Of a DNA stretch of 64,000 bases, positions 38,371-46,896 are shown one piece after another. The DNA is from Aliiroseovarius sp. Z3. Lineage in GTDB: Bacteria; Pseudomonadota; Alphaproteobacteria; Rhodobacterales; Rhodobacteraceae. Location of the stretch: contig NZ_JAFMZK010000009.1 of the NCBI RefSeq assembly GCF_029105185.1, positions 123,890 through 187,889 of the forward strand, read 5' to 3'. How positions within the stretch are numbered: position 1 is the stretch's first letter; every line of letters starts with the position of its first letter. The notes under the pieces were generated by a model. The model had not been told where the DNA came from, did not search any database, and was given only the letters and a program-made list of their open reading frames with translations. A program made the translations under genes and the position numbers.

Positions 38371-38392
38371 GCCCCGATGCAATGATCGGGGC
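38371..38392. terminator. Hairpin between convergent LysE and decarboxylase genes
   Basis: GCCCCGAT (38371-38378) and ATCGGGGC (38385-38392) pair perfectly, loop GCAATG, located between the two stops. T tracts are weak on both strands, so efficiency is uncertain. Confidence 0.6.
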
Positions 38393-38407
38393 GCGGCGTG
38401 TCAGGGA

Positions 38408-39577
38408 TCAGATCACCACCACATCCAGCGGGGGGAAGCCGTTGAAGCACACGCTGGAATAGGTCGAGGTATAGGCCCCGGTGTTGCGGATCAGCACGCG
38501 GTCGCCCGCCGTCAGCGTCATGGGCAGGTGCACCGGGCGCTTTTCATAAAGCACATCCGCACTGTCACAGCTTGGCCCGGCCATCACGCACGGCCCTATC
38601 GGGTCGCCGTCGCGTGCGGTTTCGAACTGATAGCGGATGGCCTCGCCTTCGGTCTCGGCAAGACCCGAGAAACGACCGATATCCAGATAGACCCAGCGGT
38701 GCATGTCCCGCTCGGATTTGCGGCTGACCAGCATGACTTCGGCCACGATCACACCGGCCTCGGCGACCATGCCGCGCCCCGGTTCGGCCATCACCTGCAC
38801 CTTGTTGCCGAAGCGTTCGGTCACAAGGTCCATCACCTGGCGGGCATAGGTTTCAGGCGCCTCGATCGCGTCGCCATAGAAGGCCGGGAAGCCGCCACCG
38901 ATGTTCAGCACCGACAGGTCATGACCGGCCGCCTTGGCCGAGCGCCAGATCTCGGCCATCACGTTCAGGGTGGGCACCCACATCTTCGCCAGACGTGTTT
39001 GCGACCCGACATGGAACGAAAAGCCGACCGGGGTCAGCCCAAGCGTTTTTGCATGGCCCAGCAGCGCGATGGCCATGTTGCGGTCGCAGCCGAACTTGCG
39101 CGTCAGCGGCCAGTCGGCTTGCGACGCTTCAACAATCACGCGGATATAGACCGACGCACCGGGGGCGTTCTGTGCGATCTTTTCAAGCTCTTCTTCGGCG
39201 TCTGCGGCAAACAGCGTGATGCCTTGCTGGTGGGCCCATGCGATGTCCGACGCCCGTTTGATCGTGTTCCCGTAAGAGATGTCCTGCGGTCGTGCGCCTT
39301 GCTGAAGGCACAATGCAATCTCGTTTTTCGATGCGGCGTCGAACCGGCTTCCAAGCTGGACAAGGCGCGCGATGATCTCGGGTGCCGGGTTGGCTTTCAC
39401 GGCATAGTGGATGCGCGCGTGGCCAAGGCCCGATTGCAGCGCGTCGTATTGTTGCGCGACGCGGTCCAGGTCCATGACCAGGGTGGGCTTGTCGAAGTGC
39501 CGGCTGGCGACAAAAGCGTCCAGACGGGACGGGACAGCAACAGGGGAAGGCGCACCGGCGCCAACGAAATGCATCAT
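38408..39577 (-). CDS. speF: Ornithine (or lysine/ornithine) decarboxylase, fold type III PLP enzyme
   Basis: Decarboxylates ornithine to putrescine, the entry into polyamine synthesis. About 389 residues. PLP lysine in HYAVKANP (K61), the GGGFP loop (phosphate contact), AEPGRGMV, and the active-site CDSAD near residue 330. This is the alanine-racemase-fold type, not the larger fold type I SpeF of E. coli; the name is used as in alphaproteobacteria. ATG at 39577 has GGAG six bases upstream. A long leader with a probable structured RNA lies ahead. Dual lysine activity is possible. Confidence 0.9.
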   Translation of the reverse strand: MMHFVGAGAPSPVAVPSRLDAFVASRHFDKPTLVMDLDRVAQQYDALQSGLGHARIHYAVKANPAPEIIARLVQLGSRFDAASKNEIALCLQQGARPQDISYGNTIKRASDIAWAHQQGITLFAADAEEELEKIAQNAPGASVYIRVIVEASQADWPLTRKFGCDRNMAIALLGHAKTLGLTPVGFSFHVGSQTRLAKMWVPTLNVMAEIWRSAKAAGHDLSVLNIGGGFPAFYGDAIEAPETYARQVMDLVTERFGNKVQVMAEPGRGMVAEAGVIVAEVMLVSRKSERDMHRWVYLDIGRFSGLAETEGEAIRYQFETARDGDPIGPCVMAGPSCDSADVLYEKRPVHLPMTLTAGDRVLIRNTGAYTSTYSSVCFNGFPPLDVVVI

Positions 39578-39589
39578 GGTCATCTCCAA

Positions 39590-39720
39590 AAGACCCGGCC
39601 ATAACGAATACTCGTCGAAGACCGCTCAGTTCCAAGGGAGACGTTACCGTCGCTACGTAAACACGTGGGCGTAGATGCTTCCGGCCAGAGGCGCGTGCGT
39701 TGGCGTCTATGTCGCGCATT
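39590..39720 (-). ncRNA. Probable structured leader of the decarboxylase (speF-type element)
   Basis: The 130 bases before the decarboxylase start contain short stems (GACG-TTAC-CGTC at 39640-39651; CTACG at 39653-39657 with CGTAG at 39670-39674) and GC-rich blocks. Alphaproteobacterial ornithine decarboxylase genes are known to carry the speF leader motif (Rfam family of that name). My assignment is by position and general appearance, not by alignment. An open frame begins at ATG 39719 (MRDIDANARASGRKHLRPR) and runs across the decarboxylase start in another frame, so a translated leader peptide is an alternative. Confidence 0.5.
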
Positions 39721-39791
39721 TGTCCCGAAAGTGGATTCGAAGCAAGATCAAAAACGGCCGGTCCCGAAATTTTTTCGGCGCAAGGCAGGAC

Positions 39792-39816
39792 TGATCACTT
39801 CCGGACACAGTGATCA
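39792..39816. promoter_or_regulatory. Inverted repeat between the decarboxylase and MOSC genes
   Basis: TGATCACT (39792-39799) and AGTGATCA (39809-39816), perfect 8-bp arms with a 9-base spacer, near the middle of a divergent gap. Suitable as a dimeric operator for either gene. No regulator assigned. Confidence 0.4.
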
Positions 39817-39905
39817 TCGGTTAAGCGCCCCTCGCAGGGCGGGAAACGCGGGTTGAGCTTGCAAGGGCTTTGCGCCACTCTGCCGCTGTGCAAAAGGAGG
39901 TGTCG

Positions 39906-40490
39906 ATGCCCGCACTTGTTCCAACCGAGTATTACGGCCAGATCACGTGGCTTGGCAAAACCGATGATCGCGATGCCACGCTGACCTCGGTCGCGTGTGA
40001 TGGCATCGACCTGACCTATGAAGGCATAGTGGGCGAGGCACGGTCCGGCCTGACCCGCCCGTCCTGTTCGCGCGTTACAAGCCAGTATCCGCGCGGCACC
40101 GAAATCCGCAATGTGCGCCAGCTATCCGTTTTGTCCGCCGAAGAACTGGCCGACATTGCCAGGGCGCTGGATCTTGGGCAGATCGACCCGGCCTGGCTGG
40201 GGGCGTCGATGGTGGTTGCGGGGCTGCCGGACTTCACCCATGTGCCGCCATCGTCAAGATTGCAGGCGGACAACGGTGCGACGCTGGTGGTGGACATGGA
40301 AAATCGCCCTTGCACGCTGGCCGCGCGCGAGGTTGAACGCGCACGCCCCGGCCATGGCATCGGGTTCAAACCCGCCGCCAAGGGAAAACGCGGGGTCACG
40401 GCTTGGGTCGAACATCCCGGTCGCTTGCAACTGGGCGACCGGCTGCGCCTGCACATCCCCGATCAACGCGCATGGCAAGCCCGGGCTTAG
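39906..40490 (+). CDS. MOSC-domain protein
   Basis: A 194-residue protein with the features of MOSC (molybdenum-cofactor sulfurase C-terminal) domains: beta-rich sequence, a conserved-looking Cys in GLTRPSCSRV, and the loop VERARPGHGIGF with KGKRGVTAWVEHPGRL. Family members handle sulfur for metal cofactors or bind molybdenum cofactor. ATG 39906 is preceded by GGAGG at five bases. No Moco genes are adjacent, so the partner is unknown. Ends 167 bases before fhs. Confidence 0.78.
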   Translation: MPALVPTEYYGQITWLGKTDDRDATLTSVACDGIDLTYEGIVGEARSGLTRPSCSRVTSQYPRGTEIRNVRQLSVLSAEELADIARALDLGQIDPAWLGASMVVAGLPDFTHVPPSSRLQADNGATLVVDMENRPCTLAAREVERARPGHGIGFKPAAKGKRGVTAWVEHPGRLQLGDRLRLHIPDQRAWQARA

Positions 40491-40657
40491 GTGCGATGCC
40501 GACCGAAAGGCTTTCCGACGAATTCCGCGGCCAACATGTCGGATTCCACCCTATGAAGTGGCATTGAGGCGGATAAGTATCGGGAAGAAAACGGTCGCAG
40601 GGTCAACAGGGCTGCGATCTGACCTGAACCAACGTGCACGAATCTGAAGGATCTGCC

Positions 40658-42334
40658 ATGAGCTATAAATCCGACATCGAAATTGCCCGCGAAGCAAAGA
40701 AACGCCCGATCCAGGAAATCGGCGACAAGCTGGGCATTCCGACCGAACACCTGCTGCCCTTCGGCCACGACAAGGCAAAGGTCAGTCAGGACTTCATCAA
40801 CTCGGTCCAGTCCAATGACGATGGCAAGCTGATCCTTGTAACCGCAATCAACCCGACCCCGGCTGGGGAAGGCAAGACCACGACCACCGTCGGCTTGGGC
40901 GATGGTCTGAACCGCATCGGCAAGAAGGCCATGGTCTGCATCCGCGAAGCGTCGCTTGGACCGAACTTCGGGATGAAGGGCGGCGCGGCTGGCGGTGGTT
41001 ACGCTCAGATCGTGCCGATGGAGGATATGAACCTTCACTTCACCGGCGATTTTCACGCCATCACTTCGGCACACTCGCTTTTGTCGGCGATGATCGACAA
41101 CCACATCTATTGGGGCAACGAGCTTGCCATCGACGAACGCCGGGTGGCGTGGCGTCGTGTCGTAGACATGAACGATCGTGCATTGCGCGATATCGTGTGT
41201 TCGCTCGGCGGTGTGTCGAACGGCTTCCCGCGTCAAACGGGGTATGACATCACCGTCGCCTCCGAGGTCATGGCGATCCTGTGTCTGGCGGATAATCTGG
41301 AGGACCTGCAAAAGCGTCTGGGCGACATTATCGTGGCCTATACCCGCGAACGCACACCGATCTATTGCCGTGACATCGGGGCAGATGGCGCGATGACCGT
41401 GCTGCTGAAAGACGCGATGCAGCCCAACCTTGTGCAGACGCTGGAAAACAACCCGGCCTTCGTGCATGGCGGCCCGTTTGCCAACATTGCGCATGGCTGT
41501 AACTCGGTCATCGCGACCAAAACGGCGCTGAAGCTGACCGACTATGTCGTGACGGAAGCAGGCTTCGGGGCCGATCTGGGCGCCGAGAAGTTCATGAACA
41601 TCAAGTGCCGCAAAGCCGGGATTGCCCCCAGCGTCGTGGTGTTGGTTGCCACGGTGCGGGCGATGAAGATGAACGGCGGTGTGGCCAAGGCCGATCTGGG
41701 CGCCGAGAACGTGGACGCCGTCAAGGCAGGCTGTCCGAACCTTGGCCGTCACATCGAGAACCTGAAATCGTTTGGGGTGCCGGTGGTGGTCGCGATCAAC
41801 CACTTCGTCACCGATACGGATGCCGAGGTGCAGGCGGTGAAGGATTACGTGGCCGAGCATGGATCGGAAGCCATCGTGTCGCGGCACTGGGAGCTGGGGT
41901 CGGAAGGCTCGGAAGCGCTGGCGAAGCGCGTGGCCGAGGTGGCCGATGCGGATGTCGCCGCCTTCGCGCCGATCTATCCCGATGAGATGCCGTTGTTTGA
42001 AAAGATCGAAACCATTGCCAAGCGCATCTATCGCGCAGACGAGGTGCTGGCCGACAAGAAGATCCGTAACCAACTGCGCGATTGGGAAGAGGCCGGATAT
42101 GGCAACCTGCCGGTCTGCATGGCCAAGACGCAATACAGTTTCTCGACCGATCCCAACCTGCGCGGCGCACCCACCGGCCATTCGGTGCCAGTGCGCGAGG
42201 TGCGCCTGTCTGCCGGTGCCGGTTTCATCGTCGTTGTGTGCGGCGAGATCATGACCATGCCGGGCCTGCCGCGCCAACCCGCCGCTTTGACCATCGGGCT
42301 GAACGCCGAGGGTGAAATCGAAGGACTGTTCTGA
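40658..42334 (+). CDS. fhs: Formate-tetrahydrofolate ligase
   Basis: Makes 10-formyl-THF from formate, THF and ATP. 558 residues, normal for the family. ATP-binding [15 protein letters not shown], the [13 protein letters not shown] segment, FTGDFHAI, and the C-terminal [14 protein letters not shown] are diagnostic. ATG 40658 has AAGGA upstream. It is directly followed by two folD genes (85 and 11 bases apart), so the three form a one-carbon operon. Confidence 0.97.
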   Translation: MSYKSDIEIAREAKKRPIQEIGDKLGIPTEHLLPFGHDKAKVSQDFINSVQSNDDGKLILVTAINPTPAGEGKTTTTVGLGDGLNRIGKKAMVCIREASLGPNFGMKGGAAGGGYAQIVPMEDMNLHFTGDFHAITSAHSLLSAMIDNHIYWGNELAIDERRVAWRRVVDMNDRALRDIVCSLGGVSNGFPRQTGYDITVASEVMAILCLADNLEDLQKRLGDIIVAYTRERTPIYCRDIGADGAMTVLLKDAMQPNLVQTLENNPAFVHGGPFANIAHGCNSVIATKTALKLTDYVVTEAGFGADLGAEKFMNIKCRKAGIAPSVVVLVATVRAMKMNGGVAKADLGAENVDAVKAGCPNLGRHIENLKSFGVPVVVAINHFVTDTDAEVQAVKDYVAEHGSEAIVSRHWELGSEGSEALAKRVAEVADADVAAFAPIYPDEMPLFEKIETIAKRIYRADEVLADKKIRNQLRDWEEAGYGNLPVCMAKTQYSFSTDPNLRGAPTGHSVPVREVRLSAGAGFIVVVCGEIMTMPGLPRQPAALTIGLNAEGEIEGLF

Positions 42335-42419
42335 TCACCGAAACCCAAGGGCGGGAAGAATTTCCCGCCCTTCCCCCAAAAGACCTCGCCCAAGATCCCG
42401 TGAAGAAGGAGAGGGTGCC

Positions 42420-43301
42420 ATGAGCGCCACATTGATCGACGGTAAGTCTATCGCCGCAAACATGAGACGCGAGGTCGCCGCCCGCGCAGCTGAATTATCC
42501 GGGCAAGGTTGGCAACCCCGGCTGGTCTCGCTGTCAGTGGGCGATACATCCGCCGCCCGGCTTTACGTGCGCAACCAACAGAAAAGCGCCGAAAGCGCGG
42601 GCGTCGCGTTCGAGGCGCGGGATTATCCCCATGAGACCTCGCTTGAGCAGCTGACCGGCATCATTCAGGGCCTGAACGCCGACCCGCGCGTCAACGGGAT
42701 CATCATTCAGCGCCCATTGCCGGATCACATTCCGGTCAAGACTTTGCAGAAACTTGTTCATCCCCTGAAGGATGTCGAAGGGATGCACCCGGCCTCGATC
42801 GGGAATATCGTCTATAACGATCTCGCGCTCGGGCCGTGCACAGCTGTTGCGGCGGTCGAAATCCTGAAAACCCTTCCGCTGGATATTGAAGGGCTGAACG
42901 TTACCGTCATTGGTCATTCCGAAATTGTCGGCAAACCCATCGCCTTCTTGTTGATGGGGTTGGGGGCGACAGTGACAGTCTGCCACCACATGACACGCTC
43001 GGTTGCGATGCATTCGCGTGCGGCAGATGCGGTGTTCGTGGCAGTCGGTAAGCCCGGTCTTGTCACCGGCGAAATGCTGAAACCCGGCTGTGTTGTCATT
43101 GACATCGGGATAAACCGGGTTGAAGGAAAGACCGTCGGCGATGTGGACTTTGAAAGCTGCGCGCAGGTGGCGGGCTGGATCACCCCGGTGCCCGGTGGTG
43201 TCGGCCCAGTGACGGTCGCGACCCTGATGGCGAATGCCGTGCAGGCCACAGAGATGCAAATGAACCATTACCGGGATGCCTATGCCCGGACGGATATGTA
43301 A
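42420..43301 (+). CDS. FolD paralogue with altered active site (folD1)
   Basis: A 293-residue methylene-THF dehydrogenase/cyclohydrolase-family protein. Folds and NADP loop are kept ([31 protein letters not shown]). The active site is not standard: E. coli Lys54, needed for cyclohydrolase, is Gln53 here (Tyr49-Val-Arg-Asn-Gln), Asp121 is Glu120 (KDVEGMH), while the Gln98 equivalent (Gln97) remains. The PCTPxG motif is PCTAVA. It probably still binds folate and NAD(P) but may lack cyclohydrolase activity or use another substrate. It lies between fhs and canonical folD. Confidence 0.88.
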   Translation: MSATLIDGKSIAANMRREVAARAAELSGQGWQPRLVSLSVGDTSAARLYVRNQQKSAESAGVAFEARDYPHETSLEQLTGIIQGLNADPRVNGIIIQRPLPDHIPVKTLQKLVHPLKDVEGMHPASIGNIVYNDLALGPCTAVAAVEILKTLPLDIEGLNVTVIGHSEIVGKPIAFLLMGLGATVTVCHHMTRSVAMHSRAADAVFVAVGKPGLVTGEMLKPGCVVIDIGINRVEGKTVGDVDFESCAQVAGWITPVPGGVGPVTVATLMANAVQATEMQMNHYRDAYARTDM

Positions 43302-43312
43302 GGAGAAGCCCG

Positions 43313-44215
43313 GTGACAGCACAGATCATTGATGGCAAAGCCTTCGCGGCAACGGTGCGCGAGAAGGTCGCGGGGCATGTGGCCCGCCTGAAGGACGAAC
43401 ACGGTATCACCCCCGGTCTGGCGGTGGTGCTGGTGGGCGAAGACCCGGCCAGCCAGGTTTATGTCCGATCAAAAGGCAAGCAGACCGTCGAAGTCGGCAT
43501 GAACAGCTTTGAACACAAGCTGGATGCAGATACCTCCGAATCGGATTTGCTGGCGTTGATCGACAAACTGAACAAAGACCCGCAAGTGCATGGTATCCTT
43601 GTGCAATTGCCGTTGCCGAACCACCTGAACGAAGATTTGGTGATCAACTCTATCGACCCGGCAAAGGACGTGGACGGGTTTCATATCTCGAATGTCGGCC
43701 TGTTGGGGACCGGGCAGAAATCCATGGTGCCCTGTACGCCGCTGGGCTGTCTGATGATGCTGCGCGATCATCACGGGTCGCTGTCGGGATTGGATGCGGT
43801 GGTTGTCGGTCGCTCGAACATTGTGGGCAAGCCAATGGCGCAGTTGTTGCTTGGTGACAGCTGCACGGTGACAATCGCACATAGCCGCACCAAGGATCTG
43901 CCCGATGTTGTGCGCCGCGCCGATATCGTCGTTGCCGCCGTGGGGCGGCCCGAAATGGTGCCGGGTGACTGGATCAAGCCCGGCGCGACGGTCATCGACG
44001 TGGGCATCAATCGCATTGACGCGCCCGAGAAGGGCGAGGGAAAGACCCGGCTCGTTGGCGACGTGCATTTCGAAAGCGCGGCGAAGGTCGCCGGCGCGAT
44101 CACGCCTGTCCCGGGCGGCGTTGGCCCCATGACGATTGCCTGCTTGCTGGCCAACACGTTGACGGCCTGCTGTCGCGCAAATGGGCTGGTCGAGCCGGAG
44201 GGTTTGACCGCCTGA
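43313..44215 (+). CDS. folD: Bifunctional methylene-THF dehydrogenase/methenyl-THF cyclohydrolase
   Basis: Interconverts 5,10-methylene-THF, 5,10-methenyl-THF and 10-formyl-THF with NADP. 300 residues. All key residues stand at E. coli numbering: Tyr50, Lys54 (YVRSK), Gln98 (VQLPLP) and Asp121 (KDVDGFH), with PCTPLG and [11 protein letters not shown]. It begins 11 bases after folD1 and ends at a strong terminator. This is the normal enzyme that pairs with fhs. Confidence 0.97.
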   Translation: MTAQIIDGKAFAATVREKVAGHVARLKDEHGITPGLAVVLVGEDPASQVYVRSKGKQTVEVGMNSFEHKLDADTSESDLLALIDKLNKDPQVHGILVQLPLPNHLNEDLVINSIDPAKDVDGFHISNVGLLGTGQKSMVPCTPLGCLMMLRDHHGSLSGLDAVVVGRSNIVGKPMAQLLLGDSCTVTIAHSRTKDLPDVVRRADIVVAAVGRPEMVPGDWIKPGATVIDVGINRIDAPEKGEGKTRLVGDVHFESAAKVAGAITPVPGGVGPMTIACLLANTLTACCRANGLVEPEGLTA

Positions 44216-44239
44216 GATATGGCGGAGCCAGTTGCGACG

Positions 44240-44267
44240 AGGGGCGGATCCTGATCCGCCCCTTTTT
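44240..44267 (+). terminator. Intrinsic terminator after the fhs-folD1-folD operon
   Basis: An 11-bp stem (AGGGGCGGATC, 44240-44250, with GATCCGCCCCT, 44253-44263) followed by a T run (44263-44267). Clear. Confidence 0.9.
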
Positions 44268-44337
44268 CATGAGCGAACCCGACTGTTGCAGAACTGCACA
44301 AAGCCATCGCGGTCAAATATTTTGTGATTCGCGCTTG

Positions 44338-44352
44338 TTAATATTCTGTTAA
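44338..44352 (+). promoter_or_regulatory. Perfect CtrA box upstream of the Hint-domain gene
   Basis: TTAA-TATTCTG-TTAA (44338-44352) fits the full CtrA consensus TTAA-N7-TTAA. It lies 107 bases before the Hint gene in an AT-rich stretch. In Rhodobacterales CtrA controls motility, gene transfer agents and phenotypic heterogeneity genes. Chance matches in AT-rich gaps occur, so it is supported but not proven. Confidence 0.55.
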
Positions 44353-44458
44353 CCTTTTCATCGCTAACGCGACGCCAAAAGTCGCGGGCGATTGAGCAGT
44401 TAATCGTGACCAGCGAGTCACGAGAGCAGGGCGTCAAAAAGAGCGCCGCAGGTAGAGC

Positions 44459-45511
44459 ATGTCTATTTCCATTTACGGTGCGTTTCGCACCGATACGACG
44501 ATGTCGAACAATACGGCGACCTATGCCACGATCGGGTCGCAGTTTCGCATTCAGTCCTACAGCAAGATCACCATAACGGACGGGGCCGATGGCACGACCA
44601 TCCAGGGTGACAATGTGGTCAATGAAAGCCCGAATGACCCCACGCAGACCTATAACGACGAGGTCTTCATGTGGGACTATACCATTCAGGTCACGGACGG
44701 AACGAACACCTATGAAGTCGGGGTGATGGATTGGGACATCAACGGAAATGGCTCGATGCAATGGCCGGGTGCTGAACAGGGCTATTTCATTGCATTTCTG
44801 AATGGCGACATCCCGCCGCTGAACACACGGCTGACGGTGGTCGCGGTCACGGATAACGGCCCGTCAATCCCGGCCAGTTCCGTGGTGCCCTGCTTCGTGA
44901 AAGGCACGCTGATCGACACACCTGACGGTCCCCGCCGGATCGAGACCTTGTGCGTCGGCGACAAGGTTCTGACGCTGGACAACGGGCCGCAGGAAATCCG
45001 GTGGGTCGGCCAGCGGACGCTTTCCCTGCGGGAACTGGTCAGGAAACCCAAATTGACGCCGATCCGCATCACCGCCGGGGCGCTGGGGGCGAACCTGCCG
45101 CTGCGCGATCTGTGCGTATCCCCGCAACACCGCGTCCTTGTCCGCTCGCCCATCGCGAAACGGATGTTTGGCAGTGCCGAGGCGTTGATCCCCGCCCACA
45201 AGTTGATCGACATCCCCGGCATCTTTGTCGATACGGTCGAGGCGCCGGTGACATATCTGCACATGCTGTTCGACAGTCACGAGGTCGTGCTGTCCGAAGG
45301 TGCCCCCACCGAAAGCCTGTTCACCGGCAAAGAGGCCCTGAAGGCCGTGGGTGACGCGGCCTATGACGAGATCATGACGCTGTTTCCCGAATTGTCCGCA
45401 GTGGATTATGTTCCCCGGATGGCGCGGTTCTGCCCGCCCAAGGGCAAGCACATGAAGACGCTGGTGCGCCGCCACGTGCATAATCAGAAGCCGCTTCTGG
45501 CCATGCAGTGA
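44459..45511 (+). CDS. Hint-domain protein (Hedgehog/intein-like)
   Basis: 350 residues. Residues 1-140 are Asp-, Asn- and Thr-rich, mainly beta. From Cys145 a Hint domain starts (PCFVKGTLIDTPDGPRRIE, with GDKVLTLDNGPQEIRWVG, and SPQHRVLVRSP with a likely block-B His). In such domains the first Cys attacks its own backbone, so self-cleavage at 144/145 is possible. No N-terminal signal peptide or calcium-repeat secretion signal is evident. These genes are frequent in roseobacters. Preceded by a CtrA box; convergent with a crotonase 15 bases away. Role unknown. Confidence 0.85.
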   Translation: MSISIYGAFRTDTTMSNNTATYATIGSQFRIQSYSKITITDGADGTTIQGDNVVNESPNDPTQTYNDEVFMWDYTIQVTDGTNTYEVGVMDWDINGNGSMQWPGAEQGYFIAFLNGDIPPLNTRLTVVAVTDNGPSIPASSVVPCFVKGTLIDTPDGPRRIETLCVGDKVLTLDNGPQEIRWVGQRTLSLRELVRKPKLTPIRITAGALGANLPLRDLCVSPQHRVLVRSPIAKRMFGSAEALIPAHKLIDIPGIFVDTVEAPVTYLHMLFDSHEVVLSEGAPTESLFTGKEALKAVGDAAYDEIMTLFPELSAVDYVPRMARFCPPKGKHMKTLVRRHVHNQKPLLAMQ

Positions 45512-45526
45512 TCCAATCCTCCGATG

Positions 45527-46321
45527 TCAGTCGGTGAAGTTTGGCGTGCGCTTCTGAATCCCGGCGACAACGGCTTCCATCTGGTTGGGTTTGCCCATCA
45601 ACCCCTCTTGTGCGCGGCTCTCGGCGATCAGCGTGTCTTTCACCCCCAATAACTCCGTGTCACGGATCAGGGCCTTGGCGGCGCGGATCGCGTCGGGGGA
45701 TTTCTGGGCGATCTCATTGGCCAGCGCCTGCGCGCGGGTCAGCGGGGTTTCGGATATTTCCGTCACAAAGCCCCAGTCCAGCGCCTCATCGGCCTCGAAC
45801 TGCTCGGCCGAATAGGTCAGCTTGCGGATCACATCGCCGCGCGCCAAGCGCCGCATCAGAACCATACCGCCCATGTCGGGAATGATGCCCCAGCGCCCCT
45901 CCATGATCGAAAAGCGTGTTTCGGGCGCGGCAATTCGCATATCCGCACCCAGCATGATCTGAAAGGCACCGCCGAAGGCATAGCCATGCACGGCGGCTAT
46001 GACAGGCTGTGGCATTTCGACCCAGACCATCGACGCGGCCTGGAACAGGTTAGAATTGCCATGTGTGCGTTCAAGGAAAACACCGCCCTGCATGGCGAAC
46101 TGGGCAATCTCGGGCATCGCGGCCAGATCAAGTCCGGCCGAGAATGCGGGGCCATCCCCGGCCAGCACCACGGCACGGATATCCTTTCGCGCGGCCAGCG
46201 TCTCGCCTGCGTCCACGATGGCGCGGATCATCTCAAGATCCAGCGCATTGCGTTTGTCGGCGCGCGTCAACGTGACGGTGGCAACCTGATTTTCTTCGGT
46301 GATGCGAACGCGGTCTGACAT
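45527..46321 (-). CDS. Crotonase (enoyl-CoA hydratase/isomerase)-family protein
   Basis: 264 residues of the crotonase fold. Oxyanion-hole segments AGDGPAFSAGLDL and AAVHGYAFGGAFQIMLGADMRIA are present. The usual first catalytic Glu position reads Trp-Gly-Ile-Ile-Pro-Asp-Met-Gly-Gly (GIIPDMGG) with an Asp in the second block, similar to isomerase members. Reaction unknown; likely acyl-CoA metabolism. ATG 46321 has AAAAGGAGAG upstream. Followed on the same strand direction by none; preceded by a hot-dog thioesterase gene (59 bases), a sensible partner. Confidence 0.85.
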   Translation of the reverse strand: MSDRVRITEENQVATVTLTRADKRNALDLEMIRAIVDAGETLAARKDIRAVVLAGDGPAFSAGLDLAAMPEIAQFAMQGGVFLERTHGNSNLFQAASMVWVEMPQPVIAAVHGYAFGGAFQIMLGADMRIAAPETRFSIMEGRWGIIPDMGGMVLMRRLARGDVIRKLTYSAEQFEADEALDWGFVTEISETPLTRAQALANEIAQKSPDAIRAAKALIRDTELLGVKDTLIAESRAQEGLMGKPNQMEAVVAGIQKRTPNFTD

Positions 46322-46380
46322 GAGGCTCTCCTTTTCCGGGTTGGCGCGACTGTGCGGGGTTGCGACGCCAAGGCCAACCG

Positions 46381-46824
46381 TCACGTTGCGGCAGGTCGGA
46401 TCGGAACCGGTACCATTGTGCCCAACAGCTTGGCGATCAGGATACGTTGGCCATCCTGTTCTGTCCAAACATCCGCCTCGACCGGGATCAAGCGACGACC
46501 AACCCTTAGAACGCGCCCTTCGGCCACCAGCCGGTCGCCCGCGGCAGGCGCCAGCAGGTTGATCTTGATTTCCGAGGTCAGGACTTCGTGATCGTCAGGC
46601 ATGACCGACAGGGCCGCATAGCCCGCAGCCGTATCGCCCAGCCCAAAGGTCAGCGCGGCATGACCAAACCCGTGTTGCTGGCGCATCGTGTCCGGGATCG
46701 GCGCGCTGAGCTCGCATGACCCATGCGACAGGCCCGTCATCTCGGCCCCGATCATTCTCATCAGGTTCTGCGACGCGAAACTTTTCCGGACTTTGGCGGC
46801 GATGTCGGGTGGGAGGTTGGGCAT
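46381..46824 (-). CDS. PaaI-type hot-dog thioesterase
   Basis: 147 residues from ATG 46824 (AAAGGA six bases before). The central HGFGHAALTFGLGDTAAGYAA, broken here, is the hot-dog catalytic helix with Asp. MRQQ before it and SEIKINLLAPAAGDRL after it are typical of the PaaI group. Probable acyl-CoA hydrolysis. It is immediately upstream of the crotonase gene in the same direction, so they may be one unit. Confidence 0.85.
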   Translation of the reverse strand: MPNLPPDIAAKVRKSFASQNLMRMIGAEMTGLSHGSCELSAPIPDTMRQQHGFGHAALTFGLGDTAAGYAALSVMPDDHEVLTSEIKINLLAPAAGDRLVAEGRVLRVGRRLIPVEADVWTEQDGQRILIAKLLGTMVPVPIRPAAT

Positions 46825-46896
46825 ATAATTTCCTTTCTTCACCGAAAGGCTAGCACAGACGCGGGCTGCGCAATCAAAACGCCACGTCACAAAACG

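Larger units (their letters stand above)
39578..39905. other. 328-base divergent gap between the decarboxylase and MOSC genes
   Basis: No protein gene supported. It holds the decarboxylase leader (39590-39720), AT-rich DNA around 39740-39780 that may be its promoter, an inverted repeat at 39792-39816, and the MOSC ribosome site at 39892-39900. Confidence 0.6.

Noticed and set aside
39183..39719. 178-codon minus-strand frame starting in the decarboxylase leader
   Set aside because: Most of it overlaps the decarboxylase in another frame and has no domain. Only its first 40 codons are of interest, as a possible leader peptide, and are discussed there.
40491..40657. Folate riboswitch before fhs
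   Set aside because: A 6-bp inverted repeat (TCGCAG/CTGCGA) is present, but nothing that I can match to a known tetrahydrofolate aptamer.
40487..42277. 596-codon open frame on the minus strand
   Set aside because: It lies fully antisense to fhs, whose protein has all family motifs. Long antisense frames are common in GC-rich genomes, and this one shows no motif.
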